Part shown: piece after piece, positions 33,815-45,884 of the stretch
Layout of the letters: every line of letters starts with the position of its first letter
How positions within the stretch are numbered: position 1 is the stretch's first letter
NCBI GenBank assembly: GCA_014859465.1
Contig: JACUUF010000006.1
Location: 1-64,000 of the forward strand
Reading direction: 5' to 3'
Source of the DNA: Methyloprofundus sp.
GTDB taxonomy: Bacteria > Pseudomonadota > Gammaproteobacteria > Methylococcales > Methylomonadaceae
DNA length: 64,000 nt
Program-made: the position numbers and the translations under genes
The notes under the pieces: generated by a model
Database searches by the model: none
Told to the model about the DNA's origin: nothing
Seen by the model: only the letters and a program-made list of their open reading frames with translations

Positions 33815-33843
33815 TTAAGCGCTCCTTTGACTATTACTCATCA

Positions 33844-33871
33844 TTGAGTGTTGAGTGTTGAGTGTTGAGTG
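33844..33871. repeat. tandem repeat (TTGAGTG)x4
   Basis: Four perfect 7-bp units upstream of the SIMPL-domain gene. Confidence 0.95.
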
Positions 33872-33955
33872 ACTGATATTACACCCATTTTACAAGCATG
33901 GAGAACAAGCAATGTTAAATCTTCATACGCTCACAAAAGCATAGGATGATGGCCA

Positions 33956-34429
33956 TTAGGCTTTAGCTTTTCTCCGCTTCGCTCGAAAAAATTCACGTAA
34001 TAAATCAGCACAGGTTTCTGCTAATACTTCGCCTTGCCAATCAATCTGATGATTTAAAAAATCGGCGTTAGCTAATGCTAAAGCACTACAGATCGCGCCG
34101 CGTTTTTCATCGAGCGCGCCAAACACCACACGCTTAACTCGCGCATGGGCGATGGCGCCCATGCACATCACGCAAGGCTCTAGCGTTACGTATAAGGTGC
34201 TATTGACTAAACGGTAGTTTTCTAAGCGCCTGCCAGCGAGTCGTAGCGCGACCATTTCTGCATGTGCCGATGGGTCATGCGTGGTAATGGGGACATTCCA
34301 GCCCTCGGCAATGCATTGCCCATCCAAGACCACGAGCGCACCCACCGGTACTTCGCCCTGCTCTTGCGCGCGCTGCGCCAGCCTAATGGCATGGCGCATC
34401 CATGCTTCATCTTCTGGGCTTATTCCCAT
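33956..34429 (-). CDS. tadA: tRNA adenosine(34) deaminase TadA
   Basis: 157 aa; [22 protein letters not shown]. Confidence 0.95.
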   Translation of the reverse strand: MGISPEDEAWMRHAIRLAQRAQEQGEVPVGALVVLDGQCIAEGWNVPITTHDPSAHAEMVALRLAGRRLENYRLVNSTLYVTLEPCVMCMGAIAHARVKRVVFGALDEKRGAICSALALANADFLNHQIDWQGEVLAETCADLLREFFRAKRRKAKA

Positions 34430-36015
34430 TCAATCGTTGCCGGTGGCTTTCCTGAAATATCGTAAGTCACACGGGAAATACCATCGACTTCATTGATAAT
34501 GCGATTGGAAATTAAGCCTAAAAAGTCATAGGGTAAATGCGCCCAACGTGCGGTCATAAAATCAATGGTTTCTACCGCGCGAATCGCAATCACATAATCA
34601 TAACGTCGGCCATCGCCCATCACGCCCACTGATTTAATCGGCAAAAATACGGCAAAGGCTTGGCTAACGGTATGATACAAATCGTGCCTATATAATTCTT
34701 CAATGAAAATAGCATCGGCTTTACGCAATAAATCCGCATATTCTTTTTTCACTTCACCCAAAATACGTACGCCTAAACCGGGGCCTGGAAAGGGGTGACG
34801 ATGAATCATATTAGCAGGCAAACCTAATTCTAAGCCTAGTTTACGCACTTCATCTTTAAACAATTCACGTAGAGGCTCGAGTAACTTCAGCTTCATATTT
34901 TCAGGTAAACCACCGACATTATGGTGCGATTTAATCAAGTGCGCTTTACCGTTTGCCGCACCTGCAGATTCAATGACATCGGGATAAATCGTGCCTTGCG
35001 CCAGCCATTTTGCATCGGTTAATTTAGCGGCTTGTTCATCGAAAATTTCAATAAATAAGTTGCCGATGATTTTGCGTTTTTGCTCGGGGTCACTTTTACC
35101 GGCTAAAGCGGCTAAATAACGCTGTTCTGCATCAACACGAATGACATTAACGCCCATGTTTTCTGCAAACATAGCCATTACTTGATCACCTTCGTGTAAG
35201 CGCAATAATCCAGTATCAACAAACACACAAGTTAACTGCGCACCTATCGCTTTATGCAATAAAGCGGCGACAACCGAGGAATCAACACCGCCTGATAAGC
35301 CCAAAATGACCTGATCTGTACCGACCTTTTCTTTAATAAGTTGAATATTTTCATCAATAATATGCGTAGAATCCCATAAGGCATCACAGTCACAAATATC
35401 TAAGACAAAACGACTTAACATGCGGCCACCTTGTTTGGTGTGGGTCACTTCGGGGTGAAACTGCACACCATAAAAATCTTTTGCTTCGTTAGCAATCCCA
35501 GCAATCGGCGCACCATCCGAACTGGCAATCAGCTTAAAGCCCTCTGGTAATTCGACCACACGATCGCCATGACTCATCCACACATCTAATAAGCCAAAAC
35601 CTTCGGGCGTAACATCGTCTTCTATATCTTTTAATAATTTAGAATGGCCACGCGCGCGGACTTGGGCATAGCCGAATTCTCGGTGATCTGAGGATTCAAC
35701 TTTGCCATTAAGTTGCTCAGTCATAGTTTGCATACCATAACAAATCCCTAATACAGGTACGCCAGCAGTAAAAACAGCCTGCGGAGCTCGCGGAGTGTTG
35801 CCTAAAGTCACTGACTCAGGACCACCGGATAAAATAATCCCTTTTGCGCCAAACTGTAAAACCTCTTCGTCGGTGCAATCACAAGAATAAATTTCACAAT
35901 AAACACCAATTTCACGAATACGACGCGCAATAAGCTGCGTGTACTGTGAGCCAAAATCTAAAATCAGGATTTTGTGGGCATGGATATCTGTAGTTGAATG
36001 TTGATTCACGGTCAA
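34420..36015 (-). CDS. guaA: GMP synthase (glutamine-hydrolysing)
   Basis: 531 aa; [31 protein letters not shown]. Confidence 0.99.
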   Translation of the reverse strand: MTVNQHSTTDIHAHKILILDFGSQYTQLIARRIREIGVYCEIYSCDCTDEEVLQFGAKGIILSGGPESVTLGNTPRAPQAVFTAGVPVLGICYGMQTMTEQLNGKVESSDHREFGYAQVRARGHSKLLKDIEDDVTPEGFGLLDVWMSHGDRVVELPEGFKLIASSDGAPIAGIANEAKDFYGVQFHPEVTHTKQGGRMLSRFVLDICDCDALWDSTHIIDENIQLIKEKVGTDQVILGLSGGVDSSVVAALLHKAIGAQLTCVFVDTGLLRLHEGDQVMAMFAENMGVNVIRVDAEQRYLAALAGKSDPEQKRKIIGNLFIEIFDEQAAKLTDAKWLAQGTIYPDVIESAGAANGKAHLIKSHHNVGGLPENMKLKLLEPLRELFKDEVRKLGLELGLPANMIHRHPFPGPGLGVRILGEVKKEYADLLRKADAIFIEELYRHDLYHTVSQAFAVFLPIKSVGVMGDGRRYDYVIAIRAVETIDFMTARWAHLPYDFLGLISNRIINEVDGISRVTYDISGKPPATIEWE

Positions 36016-36052
36016 TCTCTTTAATGTTGAATACGACTAGGTTGTATAAACA

Positions 36053-36079
36053 AATCGAGGCTCACTAGGAGCCTCGATT
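36053..36079. other. perfect 11-bp hairpin between guaB and guaA
   Basis: AATCGAGGCTC-ACTAG-GAGCCTCGATT, no following T-tract. Confidence 0.7.
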
Positions 36080-36101
36080 GGTAACAATTATGCGCTAAAA
36101 A

Positions 36102-37577
<1,476 letters not shown>

Positions 37578-37666
37578 TCAAGAAATAAAAATTAACCGAT
37601 GATTATACTATAAGTCAGCAACTTGTTAATAGTTGTTTATTAGCATGACTTGCCGACTGACCAAAA

Positions 37667-37837
37667 CTAGACAATCAACTCATAAAAACTTTTCGGCGCA
37701 CCACAGATGGGACAGGCCCAATCCTCTGGAATATCAGCCCATAATGTGCCTGGTGCAAGGCCGCTATCTGGATCACCCTTCGCTTCATCGTAGACATGCT
37801 CACACTCCAAACAACGATACTTTTTAAATTCTGCCAT
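37667..37837 (-). CDS. rubredoxin
   Basis: 56 aa from [21 protein letters not shown]; CxxC ... CPICG. Confidence 0.93.
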   Translation of the reverse strand: MAEFKKYRCLECEHVYDEAKGDPDSGLAPGTLWADIPEDWACPICGAPKSFYELIV

Positions 37838-37850
37838 GCCTCTCTCCCAA

Positions 37851-38657
37851 TCAATTAATAAAAGGCCATAATAATTTTCCGGCCACAATAAACAACAAGA
37901 TAGAAAAATACTGCTTTAACTTTTTGGTTGGCAAGCTATTGGCCCATTTAGCACCAATAGGGGCAAACAACATACTACTGAGCACCACACCGACAAATGC
38001 GGGCAAATAAACATAGCCAAAACTGCCCACGGGCAAGCCGACTTTTTGCCAACCCAACAGCGCATAACTGATACTGCCTGCAAGCGCAAGAGGCAAACCA
38101 CAAGCACTGGAAACGGCGACCGCATTACGCATAGGCACATGAAACCTAGCTAAAAAAGGCACCGTAAGCGAGCCGCCCCCTATACCTAAAACAGCTGAAG
38201 CAAAACCTATCGCCAAACCAGCCATGCTTAAAACTTGGCCAGTCAGTTTTTTTGTCTGCACAGCAACCTCAACCCGTAACTGCATTGCCATCTGCATAGC
38301 GACATATAACATATACAAGGCAAAAATTAAACGTAAGTTTACCGATAAAAGATAATAAGCTGCATACGCACCGGCAACAACCCCCACAACAACACCACCG
38401 GATAACTGCCACACATAAGGCCAAATAACCGCTCCCAGGCGCTGATGCGCAAGTACTGCGGCTATCGAGGTTACAATCATCGTTGCCAATGACGTGGCAA
38501 CCGCCATTAACATAATCAACTCACCAGCAATACCTTGCTGCTCAAACAACAGCGCAAAAAAAGGCACCAAAACCAAACCGCCACCAATACCAAAAAGCCC
38601 AGCCAAAATCCCCGAAAGACCACCAAAGACCAAACAAATCAAGATAATATCTAACAT
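37851..38657 (-). CDS. TSUP (TauE/SafE) family membrane transporter
   Basis: 268 aa; [15 protein letters not shown] and [14 protein letters not shown] repeats. Confidence 0.88.
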   Translation of the reverse strand: MLDIILICLVFGGLSGILAGLFGIGGGLVLVPFFALLFEQQGIAGELIMLMAVATSLATMIVTSIAAVLAHQRLGAVIWPYVWQLSGGVVVGVVAGAYAAYYLLSVNLRLIFALYMLYVAMQMAMQLRVEVAVQTKKLTGQVLSMAGLAIGFASAVLGIGGGSLTVPFLARFHVPMRNAVAVSSACGLPLALAGSISYALLGWQKVGLPVGSFGYVYLPAFVGVVLSSMLFAPIGAKWANSLPTKKLKQYFSILLFIVAGKLLWPFIN

Positions 38658-38784
38658 AAAAAATATTTCACCATTATATCCACCCCCTTAATAAAGCTAA
38701 AAGACCAACACATCAGCTGATTGCCAAATTAGCACTGAATCCTTTATCATGCATCTTAATATTAAAAAAGATAATAAACTGAAC

Positions 38785-40020
38785 ATGATGAAAGCCTATT
38801 TAGTTGGCGGCGCTGTACGTGACACACTTCTCAATCTACCGGTGCGCGAGCGCGATTGGGTAGTACTAGAAGAAACACCAGAAGCTATGCTGCAAAAAGG
38901 CTTTACCGAAGTAGGCAAAGACTTCCCTGTTTTTCTGCACCCACAGACAAAAGACGAATACGCACTCGCACGCACCGAAAGAAAAACCACTCATGGCTAT
39001 AAAGGCTTTGCTGTTTGCGCAACGCCAGACGTTAGCTTAGAAGAAGACTTACTGCGCCGCGATTTAACCATTAACGCCATGGCGATGTTAGATAATGGCG
39101 CAATTATCGACCCCTATGGTGGCCAGGAAGACCTGAAAAACAGAGTGTTTCGCCATATATCCCCGGCTTTTTGCGAAGACCCTGTACGCGTTTTACGTAT
39201 CGCGCGTTTTTGTGCCCGCTATCAACATCTTGGCTTTCATATTGCACCAGAAACACAGAAACTCATGCAAACTATGGTTGAGCAAGGTGAAATCGATCAT
39301 CTCGTTCCTGACCGTGTTTGGGCGGAAACAGCCAAAGCCCTAAGCGAGCAATCGCCTTCGGCTTATTTTCAAGCCTTACGTGATTGCGGTGCCTTAGCGC
39401 GGATTTTTCCAGAAATTGATGCCTTATTTGGCGTCCCGCAAACAGCTGTTTATCACCCTGAAATTGATACCGGCCTACATACACTCATGGTTTTGGATCA
39501 AGTCGTGCTATTAAGCGATAAAACTACGGTACGTTTTGCCGCCTTAACCCATGACCTTGGTAAAGCCCTAACGCCAAAAGCGAATTGGCCTAGTCATCAT
39601 GGCCATGAAACATTAGGCTTAAGTGCATTAACGGCACTCTGCTCTCGACTGCGTGTACCTAATCATTATCAAAAATTAGCACTGCAAGTCATGCAATATC
39701 ATACGCATTGCCATCGCGCCTTTGAATTAAAAGCATCAACACTGTGCACTACCCTAGCGAGCCTCAATGCATTTAAAGCCGACAATCAATTGCATGACTT
39801 TTTACTTGCCTGCGAAGCTGATGCTAAAGGCCGCTTAGGACTTGAAACGACAGCTTACCCTCAAGCTAATTATATTTTAGCTGCGCAAAAAGCAGGATCT
39901 GGGATAGACAGCTCAACTGTTTTAAATGGAAATTTACAAGGCAAAGACATTGGCATAGCCATTAATAAGCTACGCACGACTGAAATCAGTAAAATAAAAA
40001 ACCACTACATTCAAAATTAA
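38785..40020 (+). CDS. cca: multifunctional CCA tRNA nucleotidyltransferase/HD phosphohydrolase
   Basis: YLVGGAVRDTLLNLPVRERDWVV, RRDLTINAMA, HDLGKALTP; start trimmed to MMKAYLVGG. Confidence 0.95.
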   Translation: MMKAYLVGGAVRDTLLNLPVRERDWVVLEETPEAMLQKGFTEVGKDFPVFLHPQTKDEYALARTERKTTHGYKGFAVCATPDVSLEEDLLRRDLTINAMAMLDNGAIIDPYGGQEDLKNRVFRHISPAFCEDPVRVLRIARFCARYQHLGFHIAPETQKLMQTMVEQGEIDHLVPDRVWAETAKALSEQSPSAYFQALRDCGALARIFPEIDALFGVPQTAVYHPEIDTGLHTLMVLDQVVLLSDKTTVRFAALTHDLGKALTPKANWPSHHGHETLGLSALTALCSRLRVPNHYQKLALQVMQYHTHCHRAFELKASTLCTTLASLNAFKADNQLHDFLLACEADAKGRLGLETTAYPQANYILAAQKAGSGIDSSTVLNGNLQGKDIGIAINKLRTTEISKIKNHYIQN

Positions 40021-40036
40021 GACCACAGGATTTAAC

Positions 40037-40519
40037 ATGCCCTCTTTTGACATTGTTTCAGAACTTGATATGCACGAAGCTCAAAACGCCCTAGACCAAG
40101 CCAACAAAGAAGTCGGAGCGCGCTTTGACTTTAAAGGCTCTAATGCAGAGTTTGAGCTAAAGGACGAAACTATTTTAATGAAAGCTGCTTCGACATTCCA
40201 ATTACAGCAAATGTTGCCCATTTTATTTTCTAAAATGACCAAGCGCGGTATTGATATTAGCTGTCTAGAAACCGGAGATGTCAAAGAAGGCGTAAAAACC
40301 GCTCAACAGCCCATTTCCCTAAAAGAAGGTATCGACAAGCCTTTAGCAAAAAAAATTATTAAAGCCATTAAAGACAGCAAAATCAAAGTACAGACCGCGA
40401 TTGAAGGCGAAAAAATCAGAGTAACGGGCAAAAAAAGAGATGACCTGCAAGAGGCTATGCAGCTATTGCGCAGTCAGGATCTAGACCAACCACTACAATT
40501 TAATAATTTTAGAGACTAG
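40037..40519 (+). CDS. yajQ: YajQ family nucleotide-binding protein
   Basis: 160 aa; MPSFDIVSELDMHEAQNALDQANKEV. Confidence 0.95.
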   Translation: MPSFDIVSELDMHEAQNALDQANKEVGARFDFKGSNAEFELKDETILMKAASTFQLQQMLPILFSKMTKRGIDISCLETGDVKEGVKTAQQPISLKEGIDKPLAKKIIKAIKDSKIKVQTAIEGEKIRVTGKKRDDLQEAMQLLRSQDLDQPLQFNNFRD

Positions 40520-40524
40520 ACTAT

Positions 40525-40559
40525 TGATCACCTCTACTTAATCCAAGTAGAGGTGATCA
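40525..40559. terminator. bidirectional hairpin between convergent yajQ and CPBP gene
   Basis: TGATCACCTCTACTT-AATCC-AAGTAGAGGTGATCA, 15-bp perfect stem abutting the minus-strand stop codon. Confidence 0.65.
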
Positions 40560-41444
40560 TTACTTACTGAAAAATTTTTCATACATAAAATACGCGATAA
40601 CGACCAAAGTTAGCCACATTGCCACCATAGGCCCTATTACACCATCATAAGGGCTGACCAAATAAATCAAATCCGAATGGGGATTGACGCTAACCAATTG
40701 ATGCGCCATTTTAATCTGCCACACCCACGCAGCATGACAACCTATACACCAAGCCAGACTCAATTGCAGGCGGGTGCGCATAACCGCCAAAAACACACCA
40801 ACCATCATTAAAGCCCACAACGCCCCTAAATGCTCTGGCTTTAATAAGTTTTGTAAAGCCTCTAGCGCAAGATAAAAACCATCAGTCAAGCGCACATCTC
40901 TAACGGAGATGGCTGTGCGCGCTTTAATGAAATGCAATATGGCATAATAAAACGAACTAATAAATATTGTCGCTGCTATACCAAGACGTTTTAGGTATGC
41001 CGAAATTAAAATCCCTCGAAACATCGGCTCCTCTAAAAGAGAAATTAACACAGCCAAAGCAAAGGCTGCCAATAATTTAACCAAGACTTTCTCTGGCGTC
41101 CAGACTTTGGTCGCATCAAAAACTGTAATATCTAAAGCATAACTGAGTAATAACACGGGCAGTAAAGTGCACAAACCCAAGATAATACCCCCGGACATTT
41201 GCTTAAGAAATTGTCTAAACCTCACAAAACCCACCTGCTTTGCGCTAATATGCAAATAGCACATAGCAGGATAAATACTTAATATTAAGAGCGCTTGCGT
41301 TACTCGACTGATAATTCGATGTAACTCAGCCGCGCCATTAATAAAGATAAAAATACCATAGCCAATAACACAGGCAATACAAGTGTAGAGCAATAACAAC
41401 GCTAAAGGCACTAAGCCAATGGCAATTTTTTTAAGCATCGCCAC
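40560..41444 (-). CDS. CPBP family intramembrane metalloprotease-like protein
   Basis: 294 aa polytopic; EEPMFRG motif, later HF(I)K and CIGCHAAW. Confidence 0.8.
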   Translation of the reverse strand: MAMLKKIAIGLVPLALLLLYTCIACVIGYGIFIFINGAAELHRIISRVTQALLILSIYPAMCYLHISAKQVGFVRFRQFLKQMSGGIILGLCTLLPVLLLSYALDITVFDATKVWTPEKVLVKLLAAFALAVLISLLEEPMFRGILISAYLKRLGIAATIFISSFYYAILHFIKARTAISVRDVRLTDGFYLALEALQNLLKPEHLGALWALMMVGVFLAVMRTRLQLSLAWCIGCHAAWVWQIKMAHQLVSVNPHSDLIYLVSPYDGVIGPMVAMWLTLVVIAYFMYEKFFSK

Positions 41445-42171
41445 ACTCTAAATCACCCCATAACACTTGAACAGCGGTTAAAGCCGCCAAAGCGGCTGTT
41501 TCTGTACGTAATACCCGTGGCCCTAATCGTACCGGAATAAACCCAGCTTGCTCGGCTATTTCGCGCTCTTGCTCAGAAAACCCACCTTCAGGCCCAGCCA
41601 ATAAAGTCACTTTATTATTTTCTGGGTTTAAATCTGACAAAGTCTGCACAGCAAAAGGATCCAAGAACACCTTAAGCCCAGATTGCCGCTCAAGCCAATC
41701 AGCTAAAAGCTCAACAGTGTCAACAGCCGGCATAACTGTGCGCCCACTTTGCTCGCTCGCGTGCTGTGCGATTTTCTGCCAATGGCGGATTTTATTACTT
41801 TCCTTATCGCCTTTTAGCTGCACCACACAATGCTCTGTGATTAACGGTGAGATTTGCGCAACGCCTAATTCCACCGATTTCTGCACAGCAAAATCCATGC
41901 GCTCACCGCGCGAGATACCTAAACCCAGCACTACTTGCAACGGCGATTCAACATCACGCTCAATAAAATTCAAGACTTTCACCAAGACCTGTTTACGCGA
42001 CACTTCAATAATTTCAGCTTGATACTCGCCGCCCTGGCCATTAAATAAAGTGACTAAATAGGCTTTTTTTAAACGTAAAACAGTGCGCACATAATGCGCA
42101 CAATCTTCATCTAATGCTATCGTTTCTTGTGCAGTCAGCGGCGTGTCTAAATATAATCTTGATACTCTCAT
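41431..42171 (-). CDS. rsmE: 16S rRNA (uracil(1498)-N(3))-methyltransferase RsmE
   Basis: 246 aa; LLAGPEGGFSEQE, LGPRVLRTETA. Confidence 0.95.
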   Translation of the reverse strand: MRVSRLYLDTPLTAQETIALDEDCAHYVRTVLRLKKAYLVTLFNGQGGEYQAEIIEVSRKQVLVKVLNFIERDVESPLQVVLGLGISRGERMDFAVQKSVELGVAQISPLITEHCVVQLKGDKESNKIRHWQKIAQHASEQSGRTVMPAVDTVELLADWLERQSGLKVFLDPFAVQTLSDLNPENNKVTLLAGPEGGFSEQEREIAEQAGFIPVRLGPRVLRTETAALAALTAVQVLWGDLECGDA

Positions 42172-42190
42172 TTATACTCCCTCGCACCAA

Positions 42191-42231
42191 CAAAAAAGGC
42201 AGACAAAACATAGACTGTCTTGCCTGCCTTG
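42191..42231 (-). terminator. probable terminator of metF
   Basis: Minus strand AAGGCAG...CTGCCTT hairpin followed by T6. Confidence 0.6.
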
Positions 42232-42251
42232 ATAATTTACTCAAACCACCT

Positions 42252-43094
42252 TTAGAATTTTAAATTATCCCAAATTGCTAAGGTCGGTTTCGATTGATTC
42301 ATAGTATAAAAATGCAAGCCCGGCGCGCCATTATCCAGCAATTCCTGACATAATTTAGAAACCACTTGTTCACCAAAAGCAATAATTGACTCACGATCAT
42401 CACCAAAGCCTTCCAAGGTTTTACGCATCCAGCGTGGAATATCCGCGCCACACATATCGGAAAAGCGGAACAACTGTGAATAATTGGTAATCGGCATAAT
42501 GCCTGGCACGATAGGAATATTGATACCACTCTTTTCGCATTTATCCAGAAAGTGAAAATAGGCTTCAGCATTATAGAAATACTGGGTAATCACCGCATTT
42601 GCACCGGCATCAACTTTACGCTTAAAATTATCAAAGTCCGCCTGCGCGCTGCGCGCCTGTGGATGCACCTCTGGATAACCAGCAACATGAATCTGAAAAT
42701 GATCACCGGTTTCTGCGCGGATAAATTCAACTAATTCATTAGCGTAGCGAAACTCGCCAGCCGACATCATACCTGAAGGCAAATCCCCGCGTAAGGCGAC
42801 GATTTTAGAAACGCCATGCTCGCGATAGTTTTGTAAAATTTCCAGAATATTTTCTTTAGTCGAAGCAACGCAAGACAAATGCGGTGCCGCAGATACGCCA
42901 TTTTGTTGAATTTTAACGACAGTATCATAAGTTTTATCCCGCGTAGAGCCACCCGCACCAAAGGTAACCGAAAAAAAGTCGGGATTTAACTGCGCTAATT
43001 CTTGGTGAACTTTCGCTAAATTTACCGCCCCGTCGGCTGTTTTTGGCGGATAAAATTCAAAACTAAATAAGTTTGCTTTGTTTGTTTTGGTCAT
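42252..43094 (-). CDS. metF: methylenetetrahydrofolate reductase
   Basis: 280 aa; FSFEFYPPKTADG, TFGAGGSTRDKT, PGIMPITN. Confidence 0.97.
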   Translation of the reverse strand: MTKTNKANLFSFEFYPPKTADGAVNLAKVHQELAQLNPDFFSVTFGAGGSTRDKTYDTVVKIQQNGVSAAPHLSCVASTKENILEILQNYREHGVSKIVALRGDLPSGMMSAGEFRYANELVEFIRAETGDHFQIHVAGYPEVHPQARSAQADFDNFKRKVDAGANAVITQYFYNAEAYFHFLDKCEKSGINIPIVPGIMPITNYSQLFRFSDMCGADIPRWMRKTLEGFGDDRESIIAFGEQVVSKLCQELLDNGAPGLHFYTMNQSKPTLAIWDNLKF

Positions 43095-43201
43095 AAAATT
43101 TTCAGCATCAGAGCAATAATAAAAAGCAAAACGGGCTTATAGACACGCCATCAATAGACGCAGCTAAAGCCCTTTTACAACAAACCCGTTAGCAAGGCTG
43201 C

Positions 43202-44494
43202 TTAGTAACGGTAATGATCTGCTTTATATGGACCTTCAACTGGCACACTAATATATTTAGCTTGCTCTGCGGTAAGCTGTGTTAACTGCACACCTAATTG
43301 CGCTAAATGTGAACGTGCGACTTTTTCATCTAATTTCTTAGGTAAAATATAGACTTTATTGTCATAGTCAGCGGCATTTTCCCATAACTCCATTTGTGCT
43401 AGCACTTGGTTACAAAATGAATTAGACATAACAAAGCTAGGATGTCCGGTGCCACAACCTAAGTTCACTAAGCGACCTTCAGCTAATACGATCAATTTTT
43501 TGCCATCAGGAAAAATAACATGATCCACTTGTGGCTTAATATTATCCCACTGGTATTGACGCAGCGCTGCAATTTCGATCTCTGAATCAAAGTGGCCGAT
43601 ATTACAAACAATGGCATTGTTTTTCATCGCAGCCATGTGGTCATGGGTAATAATATGGTAATTACCCGTTGCAGTAACAAAGATATTCGCTAAAGGCGCG
43701 GCGTATTCCATAGTAACGACACGAAAACCTTCCATTGATGCCTGTAGCGCACAAATTGGATCAATTTCTGTAATCCAAACGGTAGCACCTAAACCACGCA
43801 GAGACTGCGCGCAACCTTTACCGACATCACCATAACCACAAACAACGGCAATTTTACCCGCGATCATGACATCCGTTGCACGCTTAATACCGTCAACTAA
43901 AGACTCACGACAGCCGTAAAGATTATCGAATTTTGATTTGGTGACCGAATCGTTAACGTTAAACGCAGGAACTTTTAAAGCACCTTTAGCCACCATCTCG
44001 TATAAACGCAGTACACCGGTTGTTGTTTCTTCAGAAAGGCCTTTTACATCCGCCATGAGTTCTGGAAATTTTTCATGCAGCATCACGGTTAAATCACCAC
44101 CGTCATCCAAAATCATATTTGGACGCCAGCCATTAGGGCCGATAATGGTTTGCTCAATACACCATTCAGCTTCTTCTTCTGTTTCGCCTTTCCAGGCAAA
44201 TACCGGGATACCTGCGGCTGCCATTGCTGCGGCCGCTTGATCTTGTGTAGAAAAAATATTACATGAAGACCAACGTACTTCAGCACCCAAAGCCATTAAC
44301 GTTTCAATTAAAACGGCAGTTTGAATAGTCATATGCAAACAGCCCGCAATACGCGCCCCTTTTAAAGGCTGCGCCGCACCGAACTCTTCACGCAACGCCA
44401 TTAAACCCGGCATTTCTGTTTCAGCAATTAAAATTTCTTTACGGCCCCATTCGGCCAAAGACATATCTGCAACTTTATAATCTTGTTCGCTCAT
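43202..44494 (-). CDS. ahcY: adenosylhomocysteinase
   Basis: 430 aa; ending [24 protein letters not shown]. Confidence 0.99.
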   Translation of the reverse strand: MSEQDYKVADMSLAEWGRKEILIAETEMPGLMALREEFGAAQPLKGARIAGCLHMTIQTAVLIETLMALGAEVRWSSCNIFSTQDQAAAAMAAAGIPVFAWKGETEEEAEWCIEQTIIGPNGWRPNMILDDGGDLTVMLHEKFPELMADVKGLSEETTTGVLRLYEMVAKGALKVPAFNVNDSVTKSKFDNLYGCRESLVDGIKRATDVMIAGKIAVVCGYGDVGKGCAQSLRGLGATVWITEIDPICALQASMEGFRVVTMEYAAPLANIFVTATGNYHIITHDHMAAMKNNAIVCNIGHFDSEIEIAALRQYQWDNIKPQVDHVIFPDGKKLIVLAEGRLVNLGCGTGHPSFVMSNSFCNQVLAQMELWENAADYDNKVYILPKKLDEKVARSHLAQLGVQLTQLTAEQAKYISVPVEGPYKADHYRY

Positions 44495-44518
44495 TTTATT
44501 ATCCCGTATATTTCATTG

Positions 44519-45679
44519 TTAAAGGCCAGCTGCGCTTATTAAAGCATCAATTTTATCCGTTTTTTCCCAGCTAAAGGTATCTTCCGTACGACCAAAATGA
44601 CCATAAGTGGCCGTTGGTAAATAGATAGGCTTTAATAAATCAAGCATAGCAATTAAGCCTTTGGGTCTCAAATCAAATACTTCTCTAATGATTTGCACCA
44701 AACGATCTTCGCTCATTTTACCTGTACCAAAAGTCTCCACACTGATAGAGGTAGGTTCAGCTACGCCTATTGCATAAGAAACTTGAATCTCACAGCGCTC
44801 TGCTAACTCAGCAGCAACAATATTCTTAGCGACATAACGACACATATAAGCGGCTGAACGATCTACTTTTGATGGATCTTTACCAGAAAAAGCCCCCCCA
44901 CCGTGTCTCGCCATACCACCGTAAGTATCGACAATAATTTTACGACCGGTTAAACCACAATCACCCACAGGGCCGCCAATAATAAATTGACCCGTTGGAT
45001 TAATAAAATATTTTGTACCTTTATGTAACCACTCTTTAGGTAAAGTAGGCAGGATAATTTCATCCATAACTGCTTCTTCTAATAATTTACCACCCATTTC
45101 AGGCGAATGCTGTGTCGATAAAACGACCGCATCAATAGCAACAGGCTTGTTATTTTCATAACGAAAAGTAATCTGACTTTTTGCATCTGGGCGCAACCAA
45201 GGCAAAGTACCATTTTTACGCACTTCCGCCTGACGTCTCATTAAAAGATGTGCATAAGTAACCGGTGCGGGCATTAGCACATCCGTTTCATTACTCGCAT
45301 AACCAAACATTAAGCCCTGATCGCCAGCACCCTGCTCATGATCCTCACTATCATCAACACCCTGAGCAATATCTGCCGACTGCTTACCAATGGCATTCAA
45401 TACCGCACAACTTGCCGCATCAAACCCTATATCCGAGCTGTTATAGCCTATATCATGAACAACCTTTCTCACAACCTCTTCAGTATCAACCCAAGCGTCC
45501 GTGGTAATTTCACCAGCGATAATCACCATCCCAGTTTTTACCAACGTTTCACAAGCAACTCTTGACTTAGGGTCTTGCGCTAGCAATGCATCTAAAATAG
45601 CATCAGAAATTTGATCGGCAACCTTATCGGGATGCCCTTCTGAAACGGATTCAGAAGTAAAAATATAGTTATTGCTCAT
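44519..45679 (-). CDS. metK: S-adenosylmethionine synthetase
   Basis: 386 aa; [33 protein letters not shown]. Confidence 0.99.
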   Translation of the reverse strand: MSNNYIFTSESVSEGHPDKVADQISDAILDALLAQDPKSRVACETLVKTGMVIIAGEITTDAWVDTEEVVRKVVHDIGYNSSDIGFDAASCAVLNAIGKQSADIAQGVDDSEDHEQGAGDQGLMFGYASNETDVLMPAPVTYAHLLMRRQAEVRKNGTLPWLRPDAKSQITFRYENNKPVAIDAVVLSTQHSPEMGGKLLEEAVMDEIILPTLPKEWLHKGTKYFINPTGQFIIGGPVGDCGLTGRKIIVDTYGGMARHGGGAFSGKDPSKVDRSAAYMCRYVAKNIVAAELAERCEIQVSYAIGVAEPTSISVETFGTGKMSEDRLVQIIREVFDLRPKGLIAMLDLLKPIYLPTATYGHFGRTEDTFSWEKTDKIDALISAAGL

Positions 45680-45750
45680 AAATATGATCCTTTTTTATAC
45701 AAGGGATAAATATAAAAAGACTGAAAACAGCTCGCGCATGAATTTCAGAT

Positions 45751-45778
45751 AAAAAAAAAGGTTGCATCTGCAACCTTT
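45751..45778 (-). terminator. rho-independent terminator downstream of the tRNA
   Basis: Minus strand AAAGGTTGC-AGAT-GCAACCTTT followed by T-run. Confidence 0.88.
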
Positions 45779-45784
45779 AATATA

Positions 45785-45861
45785 TGGTGGGCCCTCCCAG
45801 ACTCGAACTGGGGACCTGCCGATTATGAGTCGGATGCTCTAACCAACTGAGCTAAGGGCCC
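45785..45861 (-). tRNA. tRNA with CAT anticodon, probably tRNA-Ile2 (lysidine-modified)
   Basis: 77 nt cloverleaf GGGCCCTTAGCTCAGTTGGTTAGAGCATCCGACTCATAATCGGCAGGTCCCCAGTTCGAGTCTGGGAGGGCCCACCA; encoded CCA; near rpoD as ileX is in E. coli. Confidence 0.93.
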
Positions 45862-45884
45862 TAAACTTTAACAAAGAACACGAC

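Noticed and set aside
45680-45784. Possible SAM riboswitch upstream of metK
   Set aside because: The only strong structure is the terminator of the upstream tRNA; no riboswitch motif seen by eye.
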